The position numbers and the translations under genes are program-made. From NCBI RefSeq assembly GCF_014529535.1, contig NW_023503373.1, positions 1,922,001-1,986,000 on the forward strand: DNA of 64,000 nt, read 5' to 3'. The DNA is from Bradysia coprophila. Taxonomy: Eukaryota; Arthropoda; Insecta; Diptera; Sciaridae. Of this stretch, positions 22,901 through 35,600 are shown one piece after another (position 1 is the first letter of the stretch; every line of letters starts with the position of its first letter). Under the pieces are notes generated by a model. The model was not told where the DNA came from, ran no database searches, and saw nothing but the letters and a program-made list of their open reading frames with translations.

Positions 22901-25900
22901 TAAATTAATTTAATGTCGGTCAAAATAATAGTCTGTATGGACACCAAAATATAATTAATCAATAAAAAAAATAAAATATTTAAATAAATTATTTTAAACA
23001 AACTATAGAGAGAAGAGATCATAAATTTCATTAACAAACAAAAATACAAGATCGAATAATAAAAAAGTCGAAAATAAAAATGTTTTTTTCGGTTATGTTG
23101 TTATACAAGATGATAGTAAATTATAAAAAAGAGACTCATATCTCCTACAATATGCTTATGCATATACGTATTTATTTTTCCAATAGATAATCTAGGATTT
23201 AAGTTAATTTACAAGCTAAAAATCTGGACATGGAAATTCAACTTGTGTGGCAAACACCACCAAAGAAACGGCGATAAATATGGAACAGATAAAATCTTTT
23301 ATTTTTGTTCAAATGAAAGAGTTAAAACAATTTCGTTTACACTGTCAAAGACAAAAAACTTATAAAAAAAAGTATTTCAAATTGAGTTGAAAGTGAACAG
23401 TAGCGAGAGAGTCAGATTCTTCAAGAGCTGGAATACATTAATTTAACTTTTTAACCAGTAAATCTTTTACTTCTGTTCTTCAGTACCGCCCAGTGTTTCG
23501 GGTTTAACACAAAAACTTGTACTTCATTTGTTTAACATTTATTTTCATATATAGGAGGCGTTTGCCTTAGGCCATTGCTCTTTTTTTTTCTTTGCTGTCG
23601 ATAACTGATGTCGATAACTGTTGTAATATGTGCAGAGCCCATAACCTGATGAGATATGCAAGTATTTTAGAGGTCTGGGCTGTGTTAAAACATAAACCAC
23701 AATGTTTGGCCAATAACAAAGTGATTTGTAATGTCGGATATAGAACTAATACACAAAATACAACCAGTGTCACCCGATTAAGTTAAGGAACTAAAAAAAG
23801 TGTCTTTGTACCAAAATATTTGAGACAGTTCGGACCAGTCGAGGATTCATCACCAGTCTACCTATTCATCTTGAACGCACTCATAAATTATGAGTCATAA
23901 TTTATATCGAAATACTATCAAAGTAATTGGGTTCATAAAACCTTCAATATTTTTCGATAGTAGTAACTATCGCAGACTCAAAACGTATGGACGTTTACCA
24001 GCAAATATTTAAACGTTTCGTTGCTAACAGTGTTCGTATTGGTTTTTATCTTACCTGGTTGACTACAATTTGTAGTCAAGTTATGAGGCGGTTGGTGATA
24101 AATTAACACTATACCTGGCGCACTATATATTTTTCTTCATCGACATTTAAACGCGTTGTCTTAACTGAATTTTAACCGAAACTCTCGTACATAAATAGGA
24201 CTTTGGACAGAGCATTCGATGTGAACATGAGAAGCTGGGGTACAGACATGAAAATGTACCAAACATAATCAATTCCATATAACATTTCAGAAGAGTTGTG
24301 TTCACGGTTTTGTTGTTCGTTTTTTTTTCTTCGCATGTTTTCATGTTTTGGAGTCTCATCATTTCGCTGAGTATTTGATGCAGAACCTGTGTGGCATGAA
24401 ACATCCACACAATTTATATTCAAACAACATTCGATATGTGTTTCGATTAGCATTTTTATAATCGCGTTATCGGAATGAATTTCTGGTTCTTTTTAACACG
24501 CGTTTTTAACACCTGTCGATTGGTATTTAATAACTTAACATTTTAACATTTTCGTTCTGTTTATATGGTACGGTCTTGTGCGGAGAGAGGTCAATTATTG
24601 ATCTATGAATATATATTTAGAGTTGCAACTTTTAACTGTTGAAAACTGTTGAAAGCATTGGATACATTTGATATCGATATTTTCAGAGAAGTTAAGGACA
24701 TCAATTGTAATTCTGTGAGTCAGTGCCGCACGTATGTACCAGTAAGTTTTTTGTGATTCATTCACTCAGACATTTTTTTCTTTGATTTGTCGTCGTTTGT
24801 GGTTTGTATGATTCTCACTATAATTGTTCGTAAACACTTTTGTGATGCTAATTTTCGAAATTATTTTCGAGTTTATTACAGTTATAGAAAAGTGAGAATC
24901 GTCATTGGAATCACGATGTACTGAAAACCATGAGAAGCAATCATTTTAATTTGATTTTCCTTTTATTCAAACTATATTGAACTTTTTGTGAAATGTCAGT
25001 TAAACTCAATAGTGTAATCAATAACGCACTTTTTCATAGAAACGTTCACAAGGCATCAACAACTTCACTTCAATATCTTTCAAGAACACTTCTAAATGTG
25101 TTCTAACAAGTAAAGGTAGAATAGTTAAGTCTATGATCATGCACCTCTTTTTGTAAGAATGTATTTAGAAGTGTTTCTTATACAGAACCCTTATTCAATT
25201 CGTTTCATTGTTTACGATGAAGTATATAAATTAAGAAGATCCATTGATGTAGATCTGGATATTGGCTCATAAATCTGTTACTTCTTTTGTTAAAAAGATT
25301 GATAGGTACTTTGTGCTTGTGCAAAATCTTCTCCTTCATGAACACTCACACACGCTTTGCTACAAAAGGAATAGTTATCGTATTCTTTCGTCGCGTCGTG
25401 GATAACAGATGTCACTCTATTTTGCTGCTTTAAGACCAAGAATCAGATCTCAGCTACTCACTCAACGTTTACGAATTAGTATCCTTAATTCGTTAGTGAA
25501 TTTATAGTGAATTTATGTTGATGTTTTAAGACTCCTATAATTGCCTTATCACAGCTTTATTAAACATTTTCTAACGTTAAGCAGTTGGAAATTTTTCGAA
25601 CGAACGTCAGCATCAATAGCATTTCCTTCTGAAAGTTGAGTCAAATTTCTGAATATAAAATTCACATTTTTTTTGGTTCACTCGATCGTACGATTACTAT
25701 CAGAATCGATTATCATTAATAAAGAACGGGCCAACCTCTGGAAACTTTATATTGCGAAATCAACTTTTTAAGTAGAAAGCTCACCCGTATTCAAAAAAGT
25801 AAGTACAGTAAATGCATATAAAATACGTACTTAAACGCCTCACACAACATTATTTCAATGAATAAAAACTCAAATAAAAAACCATTTGTATAAACGCAAC

Positions 25901-27264
25901 AAACAACCCTAATTTGCCCAACCAACACATTTAAATCATCATAAATAGTGTATAATTTACGTTAAAAACATCCAATTACAGGCCACTAAATCAAAATCAA
26001 CTAACACTTCTTGCGACAGCAAATTACAGTCAAATTGGATGATTTATTGGCATCGATATTTATGAGGTTCAGCATTTTATCTGTTAAGGTACGTTGTTGT
26101 AAAACACACTCACCACAAAGCGTCTAATTGAAAGTTTTTTTTTTATCTTTTTCATGCCGTAATTATACTTGATTTGATATCACGTTCATGCATGCGTTTA
26201 AATGAATTTTATATTGAATTTCTACTTCATAAAGTTAATGGACGGGATGGTGTTTGACGGGTTCCGCGCTGTTTGAAATGCTAATAAATTGTTGAATGGC
26301 ACGATGTGCTATTTTTTATGCTAAATTGTATTATTTTCAGCAATAAATTTGATAAATTTGTTTCATTGGCTTGTAATTTTATGAAGATAAATTACAAAAT
26401 GTCTTACCGGTTATGGTAGTGTGAAGTCTGAGAAACTATCGACGTTTCATTCGCAATTTTCATTAAACATACACGAAAATGAAAACTGTTTCGACTATAC
26501 AGTGTACAGTATCTGGACGAGAAATCGACACCGCAATTTTTTCCACGGATATAATAAATTTGGTGACACAAACATCCACTTACAAACTGTCGAAGACCCC
26601 ATGCTGATTTAATCTTTATGACAAAATTGTAACGAGTCAGCAGCCCTCCGTTTTATTGCACAATAAACCAACTATCACATACTATAATACCAATAAAGCC
26701 ACAAAGAGATCAACAATAGGAGTAAATTACAACAACGGATATCAGAAAGCATATATTCTCTCAATTCATATTTCATTTTAACAATAATAATAACGATCAT
26801 GGGATACACTTTTAAGAGCACTCGAATGTTAGATTTAATATGTTGTGTTACCATTTAATTTACCGATTTGAAATTGTAATTTTTATATTCTTGTAAAATA
26901 GAGACACATCTTTAGATAACAAAGAGATTCCTTCTTGGCAAAACTAAAAAAAATTGTTGCTTGCAATATTTGTGATATATGATTGGCGAGGCGAGGTATT
27001 CATTATATTGGGTCTCTTATCGGCAGCGATGACGAAAACAAGAGATGAGAACTGGCTAGTGTCATTGTTAAATCAAACAAATTATGTATGAACAGTTGGA
27101 GTCAAAGATTTTCCCTTAAATGGTTGAAAATTGTACTTTTTGTTGTTTGTCAATTTCAATATTTTTTATCATAAATCCATGGCTTAATGCCAATAGTAGT
27201 ATTAATCACATATTTCTTATCGATGCCACAACTGCAAAACATTAACAATTAAGCTTTTGATTAA
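19930..27264. other. Large AT-rich gene-free stretch
   Basis: About 7.3 kb with no gene recognised on either strand. It contains an eroded TTAA-type MITE near 23455-23620 and a fragment near 25265-25300. A short palindrome (CTCATAAATTATGAG) with an adjoining inverse lies at about 23879. Open frames of 60-90 codons are scattered and show no homology I can recognise. Confidence 0.45.
23455..23620 (+). repeat. TTAA-type MITE copy (eroded)
   Basis: The family core is recognisable: AAATCTTTTACTTCTGTTC, then ACTTGTACTTCATTTGTTTA and TTTGCTGTCGATAACTGATG near the right end. The ends are too diverged to place exactly. Confidence 0.55.
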
Positions 27265-27333
27265 CAGGTTTATATAAAATCTTGGACTTCATTATTTTAA
27301 TTTTTAACAAACATTTTGCAGTTTTATTAGAAT

Positions 27334-27514
27334 TAATAGTATATTTCTTCTGAGGTTCCAAGTTGTGTATTTGATAAGTGGGGTGTTACAGCCCGACCCG
27401 AAGGGGAGGGCTGTATTCCCCACTTGTTTAATAACAACTTGGAACCTCGTAAGTACAATGCTTTACGTGATTAGGCAATGTAAATGAAAATGAAACATGC
27501 CGTAACACGTAAAA
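27334..27514 (+). repeat. Double-hairpin repeat, copy 3 (full)
   Basis: 181 bp, nearly the same as 9369-9549, including the GACCCGAAGGGGA tip and the second TTTACGTG/CACGTAAA stem. It directly follows a piece of a TTAA-type MITE core (AATCTTGGACTTCATTATTT ... AACAAACATTTTGCAG, about 27280-27325), which it appears to have split or truncated. Confidence 0.85.
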
Positions 27515-27580
27515 TTACTCATTTTTGCCAGCGTTGTCGCAACATATGAAGTAAGCGTTTTCAATTACGTATTATTATTT

Positions 27581-27788
27581 TTAACCTGTTACAGACGGCA
27601 AGCATATGACCAGTACTATTATCGCGTCTATTACTTTCATCGATCAAAGTATTTTTAATTGGTTGATTGCAAATCTTGTACTTCAATTTTTTTAACATGA
27701 ATTATATAAAGGACCAAATTACACAGATCTTGTCATTAATTTTGTAGCCGATATCGATAACAGATGAAAAGCCGTATGTGACAGGTTA
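27581..27788 (+). repeat. TTAA-type MITE, full copy
   Basis: 208 bp from TTAACCTGTTACAGACGGC to GCCGTATGTGACAGGTTA. The interior has GCAAGCATATGACCAG, CAAATCTTGTACTTCAAT and ATATCGATAACAGATGA. It is inverse to the copy at 19722. The right flank reads TTAT rather than TTAA, a single-base change. Non-coding. Confidence 0.9.
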
Positions 27789-27807
27789 TGTTCTCATAGA
27801 ACGCTTA

Positions 27808-28037
27808 CAGTCAAAGGCAGTCAATTTTCAGCATAAATTTGCTTCAGCTGTTTTTCAGCTGATCCACACATACAATCAAAACTGGTTTTCCTTGTTCATA
27901 CGGTTGAAGCTGCTACACGCACGCGCATGATAGTGGTAAAACCGAATAAAGACGTATAAACGGTTGTGATTGTTTGTATGGATCAGCTGAAAAACAGCTG
28001 AAGCTAATTTATGCTGAAAATTCACTGCCTTTGACTG
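27808..28037. repeat. Tc1/mariner-like MITE, about 230 bp
   Basis: The ends are CAGTCAAAGGCAGT and its inverse ACTGCCTTTGACTG, flanked on both sides by TA, the target duplication of the Tc1/mariner group. Arms of about 95 bp continue through TTTTCAGCATAAAT and TTCAGCTGTTTTTCAGCTGA. It sits 20 bp to the right of the TTAA MITE. No transposase remnant. Confidence 0.85.
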
Positions 28038-28038
28038 T

Positions 28039-30297
28039 ACAAAATTAGTTGAATATTTTAACGCCAAAGGATGCACTGATCTCTTATATAAATATTAGAA
28101 GAGATTGATCATTATGGAAATTATTAGTAGTACGTTTAATATCTGTCAATTTGATATATAAAAATAATTTGACATTTTTGAAACAAGCCACTTTTCTGTA
28201 CTAACCATTAACATTTTCTTGCAAGCAAGGGCTGTCCCTATACATGTCAATTAATTCCAATATATGTTTAATATAGAAAATGCAACCAGCTCATTTGTAT
28301 TGACTTTATATAGTAGTTTTTGACGAAACCTTACTAAATAGTCCTCATTTGTAGAAATAACCCTACTTTTAGATAAAGTATGTAGAATGTTTCTGTATAA
28401 TAATGTTCTTTCATCTTATTCCTTAAGCTATTCGAGACCTTCACAACGGGCTGTGTCGCTCGTCAATATCGATTAATTTTTTGTATAAAAAATACTGCCA
28501 TTTTGCAAATAGCTGTTTTCATAACACGTGTCTAAATAAATAGAAATTTTGCTAAACGTCACTTTCCCACACTAGTAACCCCAATAGTTATTTAAATCAC
28601 GAGAGGTGAAAAACGATTTTTAAAAATTCAAGGTGTTCACACATGTGTGAGCTGAAAGGGTATTATAACATGAGAATGCGTTTCTATAACGTTTCGTCTC
28701 CTATCTACTTTTTCCGCTTACGTTTCACTGACCAGTATTATACAAGCTTTAAAATTCACACAATAAAATTATGACAATATTTGTTTGCAGCCATTTTGTA
28801 AGTTTTGGTTGAGTTATTTAATGGCTTTTTTAATCGATTAATAAATTACAAATGTTCAGGTCACTAATAAGTATAGAAAAACGAACAGAGACATTAATAC
28901 ATTTAATGTCGGTCCATAAATTCATCATCAAACCGTGCACTATAGCAATGTGAACACCATAACCCAAAATTATGGTTTATTTATGTAAACGTTATTTGAT
29001 TGTTAATGCGTATAAAAAGTGTCAATTTAAAATCTATAAAAAGTATTGAATTTATAATTCTATTAAAAACATTTTTCAAAATTACTGAAACCTAATCTAC
29101 ATAAAACATTTTTGTGGGACCATAAAGTTTAAATTTTACGACATCATCGAAAGTTTAAATTGAAATTTTGAAAGATAAAATTATGTGTTTTCTGGAACCC
29201 ACCTATATGGGTAAGGTGACTTTATAATAATTGATATGATTATTTTGTGAATGGTTATTCAATTGTTATTGTTGATGTTTGATTGTTTGATTCAAAACTA
29301 AATTCGCTAAATGTCGCCACGAGGATCATAAACTTTTAGAACTTTATTCATTTACACAGACCTTTGCCAGATATATATTTTGAGAATATACAAGAAGTTA
29401 ATCAGTCTATAAGTAAGCCATAGGATAAATAACTGTACTCGATATTTGGCAGTATTTTTGGTCTTGAACATTTGCAGCTGCTTTAATCATTCATATAACC
29501 TCGACATCAAGCTAACTGAGCATGCTGGACCACATCAAGCTTACTGAGCATGCTGGACCCCATGAGACGAACGCCTCCGTTTTTTTCTGCCTATTGTAAC
29601 TACGTAAAGTTTATTAGCTTCAGATCTAAATGTGCAAATTTCAAATATTTTGTTTTTTTTTTTGTTTGTCCTCGAATTCGTAAGATAAGAGTGAGAAATA
29701 AAACCATGAGTTTTCTACCATTTGCTAACGTTTTGATGATAAATTTGAGAGACAGATTCTTATACTCTTGATCATCTGGTCCAGTTGTGTTCAAACAATA
29801 TCCAAAGATAGTTTAAAATGAAAAAACGTTTAACAAAAAAGGGAAAGTCAAAGTCTATCTTGAGCATTCTCGAAAACTGTCTAAGATATTTTCTTACGAG
29901 AAAAGTGACTTTGGATATTTCCTAGGGAAGACACAAGTACCTCATAATGGCTTCAGTCTTCTTTCTTTTTATATTCCTTTCTCTCAGGACACATTTTTTA
30001 AATATTATAAAATTTTAGCAGTAATTTCCTCAACCTTTTTGATAAATTTCAAAAATTTTCTGTGTCAAATTTGTGATGTTAAAACGTTTACGCCACTTTA
30101 AACGATAACAGTTTTTGTGGAAGTTTACAAGGAGACTTGCTTCACTTTTTACTCTTTTAAGTTTTTTTTTTGGTATACGTTGTCTTGTAGATACTAATTA
30201 GAAGAAAAAGGTTCGAGACAGGAGGCAAGGCAATCAAAATCGCTTGGCAAGATAATACACAACAAATAGAGTGAAGCCTTAAAGTACCCTTTACCAC
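28039..30297. other. AT-rich non-coding stretch
   Basis: No gene recognised. It contains the exact-period 28-bp duplication at 29504-29559. A run of T/G tracts near 29650 makes both strands open without protein-like composition. Confidence 0.4.
29504..29559. repeat. 28-bp direct duplication
   Basis: Two adjacent 28-bp units beginning ACATCAAGCT and ending GAGCATGCTGGACC differ at one base (A/T at the eleventh position), indicating a recent tandem duplication. Confidence 0.85.
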
Positions 30298-30613
30298 TTG
30301 GTCTTAAAGGTGGTATTTTTTGTAAAGATTGAATCATTATTTTACCACTACTATTATGAGTCTTTTAAAATAGGGTTTGCATATACTGCAAATGCCAGTA
30401 TTTATTCATATCATTTTATATACTACCAAAAAATCAGTATATTAACGTTCAAATGCTTTTATATACTAAAAAAACATATATGGCAGTATATGGTCGGTCA
30501 GGTCATATACTGCAATTTCTCATATACTGTTATATACGTAATTTGCATGGGCCTAAGTCAAAAATATGGTACTTTTATATACTTTTTCGGTGACTTTTTT
30601 TTCGCTCTGGAAA

Positions 30614-30862
30614 TCAGTTAATCATAAGAGTTTCGTCAGAGACAGCGTAAAAGTGTACGCTATCTTGTATTTGACCGATGACAAATATATTATCCGTGTT
30701 ATTCTTTCCGACATCCGTGAAGGATCGTACGGTGAATTGTGAATTGTAATAAATGATCTTAGAGAAGGTGCCGCCAGCCTTGAAATCGCTAAAATTGCAG
30801 CTACAAGATTCCAATGAAAGGAATATGGCACTGCAAAGAGTTATTGTAAGATATCCATTCAT
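30614..30862 (-). CDS. Possible small secreted protein (weak candidate)
   Basis: An 82-codon frame from an ATG in good context (TCAACCATGA). Residues 1-22 (MNGYLTITLCSAIFLSLESC) read as a signal peptide, and the mature part is mixed in composition with several Phe, Asp and Asn and few low-complexity runs. The frame stays open a further 14 codons upstream to another ATG. I recognise no family. It could be a short secreted peptide, one exon of a larger gene, or chance. No TATA box or poly(A) signal was identified. Treat as a lead only. Confidence 0.25.
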   Translation of the reverse strand: MNGYLTITLCSAIFLSLESCSCNFSDFKAGGTFSKIIYYNSQFTVRSFTDVGKNNTDNIFVIGQIQDSVHFYAVSDETLMIN

Positions 30863-31927
30863 GGTTGACCCAGTTCCGTTCGTTTCTCTTGAAGGAAATT
30901 TCATTTTGATTCCTTTATTTTTCTCTTGATTTTTCTAATATCTTCACTTTTGATAGGATGGCGACCGTTTATCCCATGGGAACGTTTTTATTAATAAGAA
31001 TCAGTGCGTACACCGTGCGTGTACAAACGATCCTAGACAGTTTTTAAACAATGTGGTTACATCGATATTTAACAAGGATGTTTTTAAAAATAGCAGCGTT
31101 ACCGGTAGAAAATCACGCCGCTCTGGCCTGTCAACAACGAAATCAGCTTTGGATACCGTCAGATTGAATCTTATATACAAGTATATTTCCGAAGTTGTTA
31201 TTTTTCTAACTTCGTTCCCTCCATGAGTATATGAAAGTGCATGGCGGTATACTGTACAAGTGCATAAAAGTACATGACGATATACTGAAGATCTATATAC
31301 TTCCATATATATATACTGATATATGGGAAATAATCATACAGAAAACAAAATTAATGAATTATCAAATTTTCATTATCAATGGTCGGGAACCCAATAGCGC
31401 AGTGTGTCGAGTCTTCGCATTGAATTATTGAATTGCCAGTTGAGGGCTCGAACCTTAACCGCAAAACAAATAATTCATTTCATCAGGTTGTGTTGTCCAC
31501 AATAATGACATCTGATTGAATCGATTATTGGGTTGCGTCTTGGATTTAATACCTATAACGTCGCTTTGTGTTACATGTAATAATTGTTCGTTGACGCTGT
31601 GTTGTCTTTTATGTAGAGAGGCTGCGTACTGGACCATGGTCCAATTGGCCATGGTCGAATTGTGAAAATTCGCCACTGACGACGAGGTAAGAAACAATTA
31701 GTTTGAATTCTAAACATCAATTAAGAAACATAGTCACAAGTTCGTGATAAAACGTTAAGAGGGCTTACCTTGTACAGGTCGAGCGAAGTTGAAAACTTCA
31801 GAAGATTCTTCATTCGTTACTTATCTATTTTCGGCTTTAACTAAAGTGTTTTATTTTTTTCTTAATTTTGACGGTATTACCCCGGGGTAATTTTGGAGAA
31901 ATCATCTAAACGCGTGAAATTCGTCAA
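30863..31927. other. Non-coding stretch with recurrent TATACTG motifs
   Basis: No convincing gene. The words CATATACTG, GTATACTG and TATATACT recur here (about 31203-31325) and in 30370-30590, more often than expected by eye. A 12-bp palindrome, GGACCATGGTCC, lies at 31631-31642. Confidence 0.35.
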
Positions 31928-32140
31928 TTAATCTGCCACAGTCGGCAAGCATATTAACATTTTAACTATCTGATCTATTACTTCATTTGACCAAATATTT
32001 ACATAGATTGATTTCCAAAATCTTTTACTTCATTTGTTTTGATCATGCTTTTTGCTGTTTAAGATCTCATTAGTCATAGCTTGTTATTTATTATTGCTGT
32101 CGTAGTTGATAACAGATGACAGCCGTATGTAATAGGTTTA
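31928..32140 (+). repeat. TTAA-type MITE, full but diverged copy
   Basis: It starts TTAATCTGCCACAGTCGGC and ends GCCGTATGTAATAGGTTTA. Inside are GCAAGCATAT, AAATCTTTTACTTCATTTGT and TGCTGTCGTAGTTGATAACA. 213 bp, same orientation as most copies. Confidence 0.8.
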
Positions 32141-32461
32141 TTCGCAATTGACCAAAGCACCTAGCAGGGTAATAGAGGTTTTTACACGTCAAGTAGAGTA
32201 GTTTTTTGATACCAATAATATCATTAGCAGCCCCAATGGTAATTTTGCAATGGCATTATGAAAAAAGGTATGGAAATATTCGCATACTTCGATTAAAGTA
32301 CTACTTTATTTTTCTTTGAAATGAGATTTGAAATTGAATGCTATCGAATGAAATTCGGACATTGAATTGTCAATGAAGTTGTAGTTTTACTAGTTTTTGA
32401 GAGATTATTAATTTTAAAATGAATGTGAATAAGTTTTCACAACCATTCAAAAAAGTTAAAT

Positions 32462-32625
32462 GTTTTAGAAATCTGTTACTTCTTTTGTTCAAATTATCAC
32501 CTAGTGCTTGATACGCAAAATTTTACTTCATCGCGTGTTTTCGCTTACATTGAAGTTGTAAGCTTTATCCTAAGTTATCGCTTTTTTGTGGATGATTTCG
32601 ATAGTAGATTTATAACTCTATCTGA
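32462..32625 (+). repeat. TTAA-type MITE copy (eroded, end missing)
   Basis: AAATCTGTTACTTCTTTTGT and CACCTAGTGCTTGATACGCA match the interior seen at 2406-2450 (AAAATAACACCTAATGTTTG), and AAAATTTTACTTCATCG matches the core. The left terminus is missing and the right part is poorly conserved. Confidence 0.55.
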
Positions 32626-35600
32626 AAGGTTTTGACCTACGCTCTTTGGCAATTTATTGTCAATCACCCACTTGTTGCTTAGTGGAATACTACTCTACGT
32701 AAATATAAGTATTTACAGTAAATTAAATCGCACATTATATCTAGCTGATATTTATGTAATAATCTATCTTCCTACAATAAATTACGAAAATCACAACATC
32801 TCCTTGCAGATGTCTACATTCCAATTTCCAATAAGGTTAAAGGTAGAAAAATCGTTTGTAGCATAACGTAATCGTCAACGTTCCATCGATTCAGTCACTG
32901 TCTGTCTATTAAAGCACGAAAAAGAATTCCAAAAAAAACGCATGCGTTCCACAAACAGCCAATGAGTGAATTGCAATTCACAAGTTTCCCCTCATTCAAG
33001 CTCCGCCTAGCCATTGATAACAACGTTGTACGATTGGACGGAGTAGATAATTGTATACCTTTTACAATGAGAATACAGGTAATCAAATTGCACAACATCT
33101 AAATGAAACCGACAAAAGAGCAACGTTTTGTGTATGTGTTAGACCAATAAAGTGTAAAATGAACAGAAAGAATGTAACAATAGGGCTAGCGACCGTCTTT
33201 TTGTATTGGTGGATAATTCATGTTAACATCGAAGATTCTTCGTTTACCCATTCATTACCAATGGTAATATTATAACGTTTAAACAGCTGAATCTCTGCTC
33301 ATTGCATACAATTGTTAAAATCATCTAACATATGATCATATCCATCGCCATGTAATCGTTTGGTTCAGGACGGCATCATATATATATTTTGCTTCTTTCT
33401 CACATTACGTTCGGCTTCACGTGATTGTGAATGTATGCTTTGTGAGGTTTTTTTTTGCTCTTCTACCAGGCGTTTTCACATTCTAATTCCGTTCAATATT
33501 CAGTTCTTCGATTCTGTTGCCGGAGTACGGTTCGCTTAGTGAACAATTTGTAGTGTGAACCGTCGCACACACTGTATATTTGTGAAGTAGATAGTAAGCT
33601 TAGTGTGGTTTTGAATAATTTTTTGTAAACGTAAATTCAAAACTGTCTGATACAAGACGATCGCTTTAGTGGTGATGACAATTTCATGATTTTAAGATTA
33701 GTGAGTCTGAAATTAGTGATGTATAAATGATAAATATATACAAGTTTGATGAGCGTGTAGTACGGATGTTGAGGATACAATAAAATTGGATTAAAGTGAT
33801 TGGTGTGAAACTAATGTGAATAGTAAGATACTTATGTTGTAAATTTTCTAATCCTTTCAAATCAAGTGTGGATTAAAACAAACGATTACATTATCGTTCC
33901 AACAAAAAAAAAATATTTTTAATGGGGAAAAAATTCGTAAAAAAATAATTGTAACGTAATGCCGTCTCAAGTTTCCTTTATTAATTTTTTGAATTTTGTA
34001 TTATTTTTTTCATTTTTTATATACAAATGGTAATGTAAATAAAATATCAGATTTCAAAACGCGTCATTCGATGAATGATCTGAACATATACAACTACTTA
34101 CTTCTTTTTATAAACAAAATGTTTACATTTGTTTTTTTCTCCTTATAAACAAAATTTATGTTTCTGTTTAAGTTTATATTAGCAAAAGGGTTTCTTCTTC
34201 AACTTAGACGATTACGATGATATGAGTGTAGTAGACGGTTGCATTCAATTTCGATGAGAAATGATGTAGAACATTTTATGTTTTATTTAATTATTTATTT
34301 CCAAGCCTTTGAAATGTATTCCTAAATATGAAATGCATATATATGATGGAACAGACACATATGGTGTCTACTATATCGGAACAGATATAGAAATTCTGTT
34401 TTTTTTTAAATATAAAAACGAAAACGATCAGGAAAAATTCGCAATATAAACTTCCGGTTAGCATTAATTGATGGATATTGCCGTTGAAAGAAATGTAAAA
34501 AAAAACTCAGCATTATGCATCTATTTCAGCACCGAGCCTCTAAATCAATTAAAGGTTGTTTCACCACAGTTATTTTGAAATCCCCACACGAATCCGCTCC
34601 CTTTTATATGTAATTCTCTAATATCGATCAAGAGTATGTATCAGCACATTGGGTTTCGATCTTCAATATATTAAATTAATTTGTAAACTATTTGATATGA
34701 AGAAACTTGTCTTAACTTTCTAGAAACAGCAAGTTTCTCACGATACAGTAACGAAATCTATTACTTTTTATGCTTAAAATATTTTCAAACATAAAAATCT
34801 TTTACTTCAATGATTTTAACAAACAATTCTCTAAATAATAGGCAACTAATCAGAACTCATCCCTCAATATGGTCGTTGTGATCGATAACAGATGATTTGA
34901 TTTGATGATTAGATTAGTTGTTTCAAAAAATTGATTTACTTAATTGCTATCAAGAAGTTATTAATCGGCGAAGATACTCTGTTTAGTATTCAATAGACAT
35001 ATCCCAAGGTTAATTGTCTCTTCTTGATCTAAACTTTTTTTTAAAGACGAGATGCAAAATCTTATACTTTCAATTGTTAAAAAATCTCTCTGAATAGAAT
35101 AGTATAGATCAAAGCGGGTCAAAGTTCACCATTTATTTTACTCATGGAAGTAACTGAACGATATCATAAATAGACAATAGCGACTTTACGACTCAACACA
35201 ACTGTTTGTTCTCAATGAATTAATAAACTGTTTGGACGAATCTTCATGCAAATTCCGGAGTATATACGCTCTGATTACCATAATAGTTTCTAACGAGTTT
35301 CATAAAATTATTTAGAGAAGACAAGATTATCACCATTGTCAAATTGTTAAATCTACTACTTCTTCTGCTTCAAGTACTTTTAATTTGATCGAAACGAAAC
35401 CACTGACTTCACTCAAATATTTCCTCGCATATCCTTCAACTTTTGTTAAACGCAGAACATAGGCCAATTCTAAATCTAAGTCCGAATGCGTCCCCACGCA
35501 TCTGCTTTTTGATATATTTAGAGAAATTTCGAGAAAGATCCATTAACTGCTAGATGAAGTTTACAAATTATAAAATATGTAAATACTCATCACATGTAAA

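Noticed and set aside
24147-24453. Two overlapping minus-strand frames of about 90 codons
   Set aside because: Different frames of the same DNA, neither with recognisable motif, start context or flanking splice sites joining to a protein.
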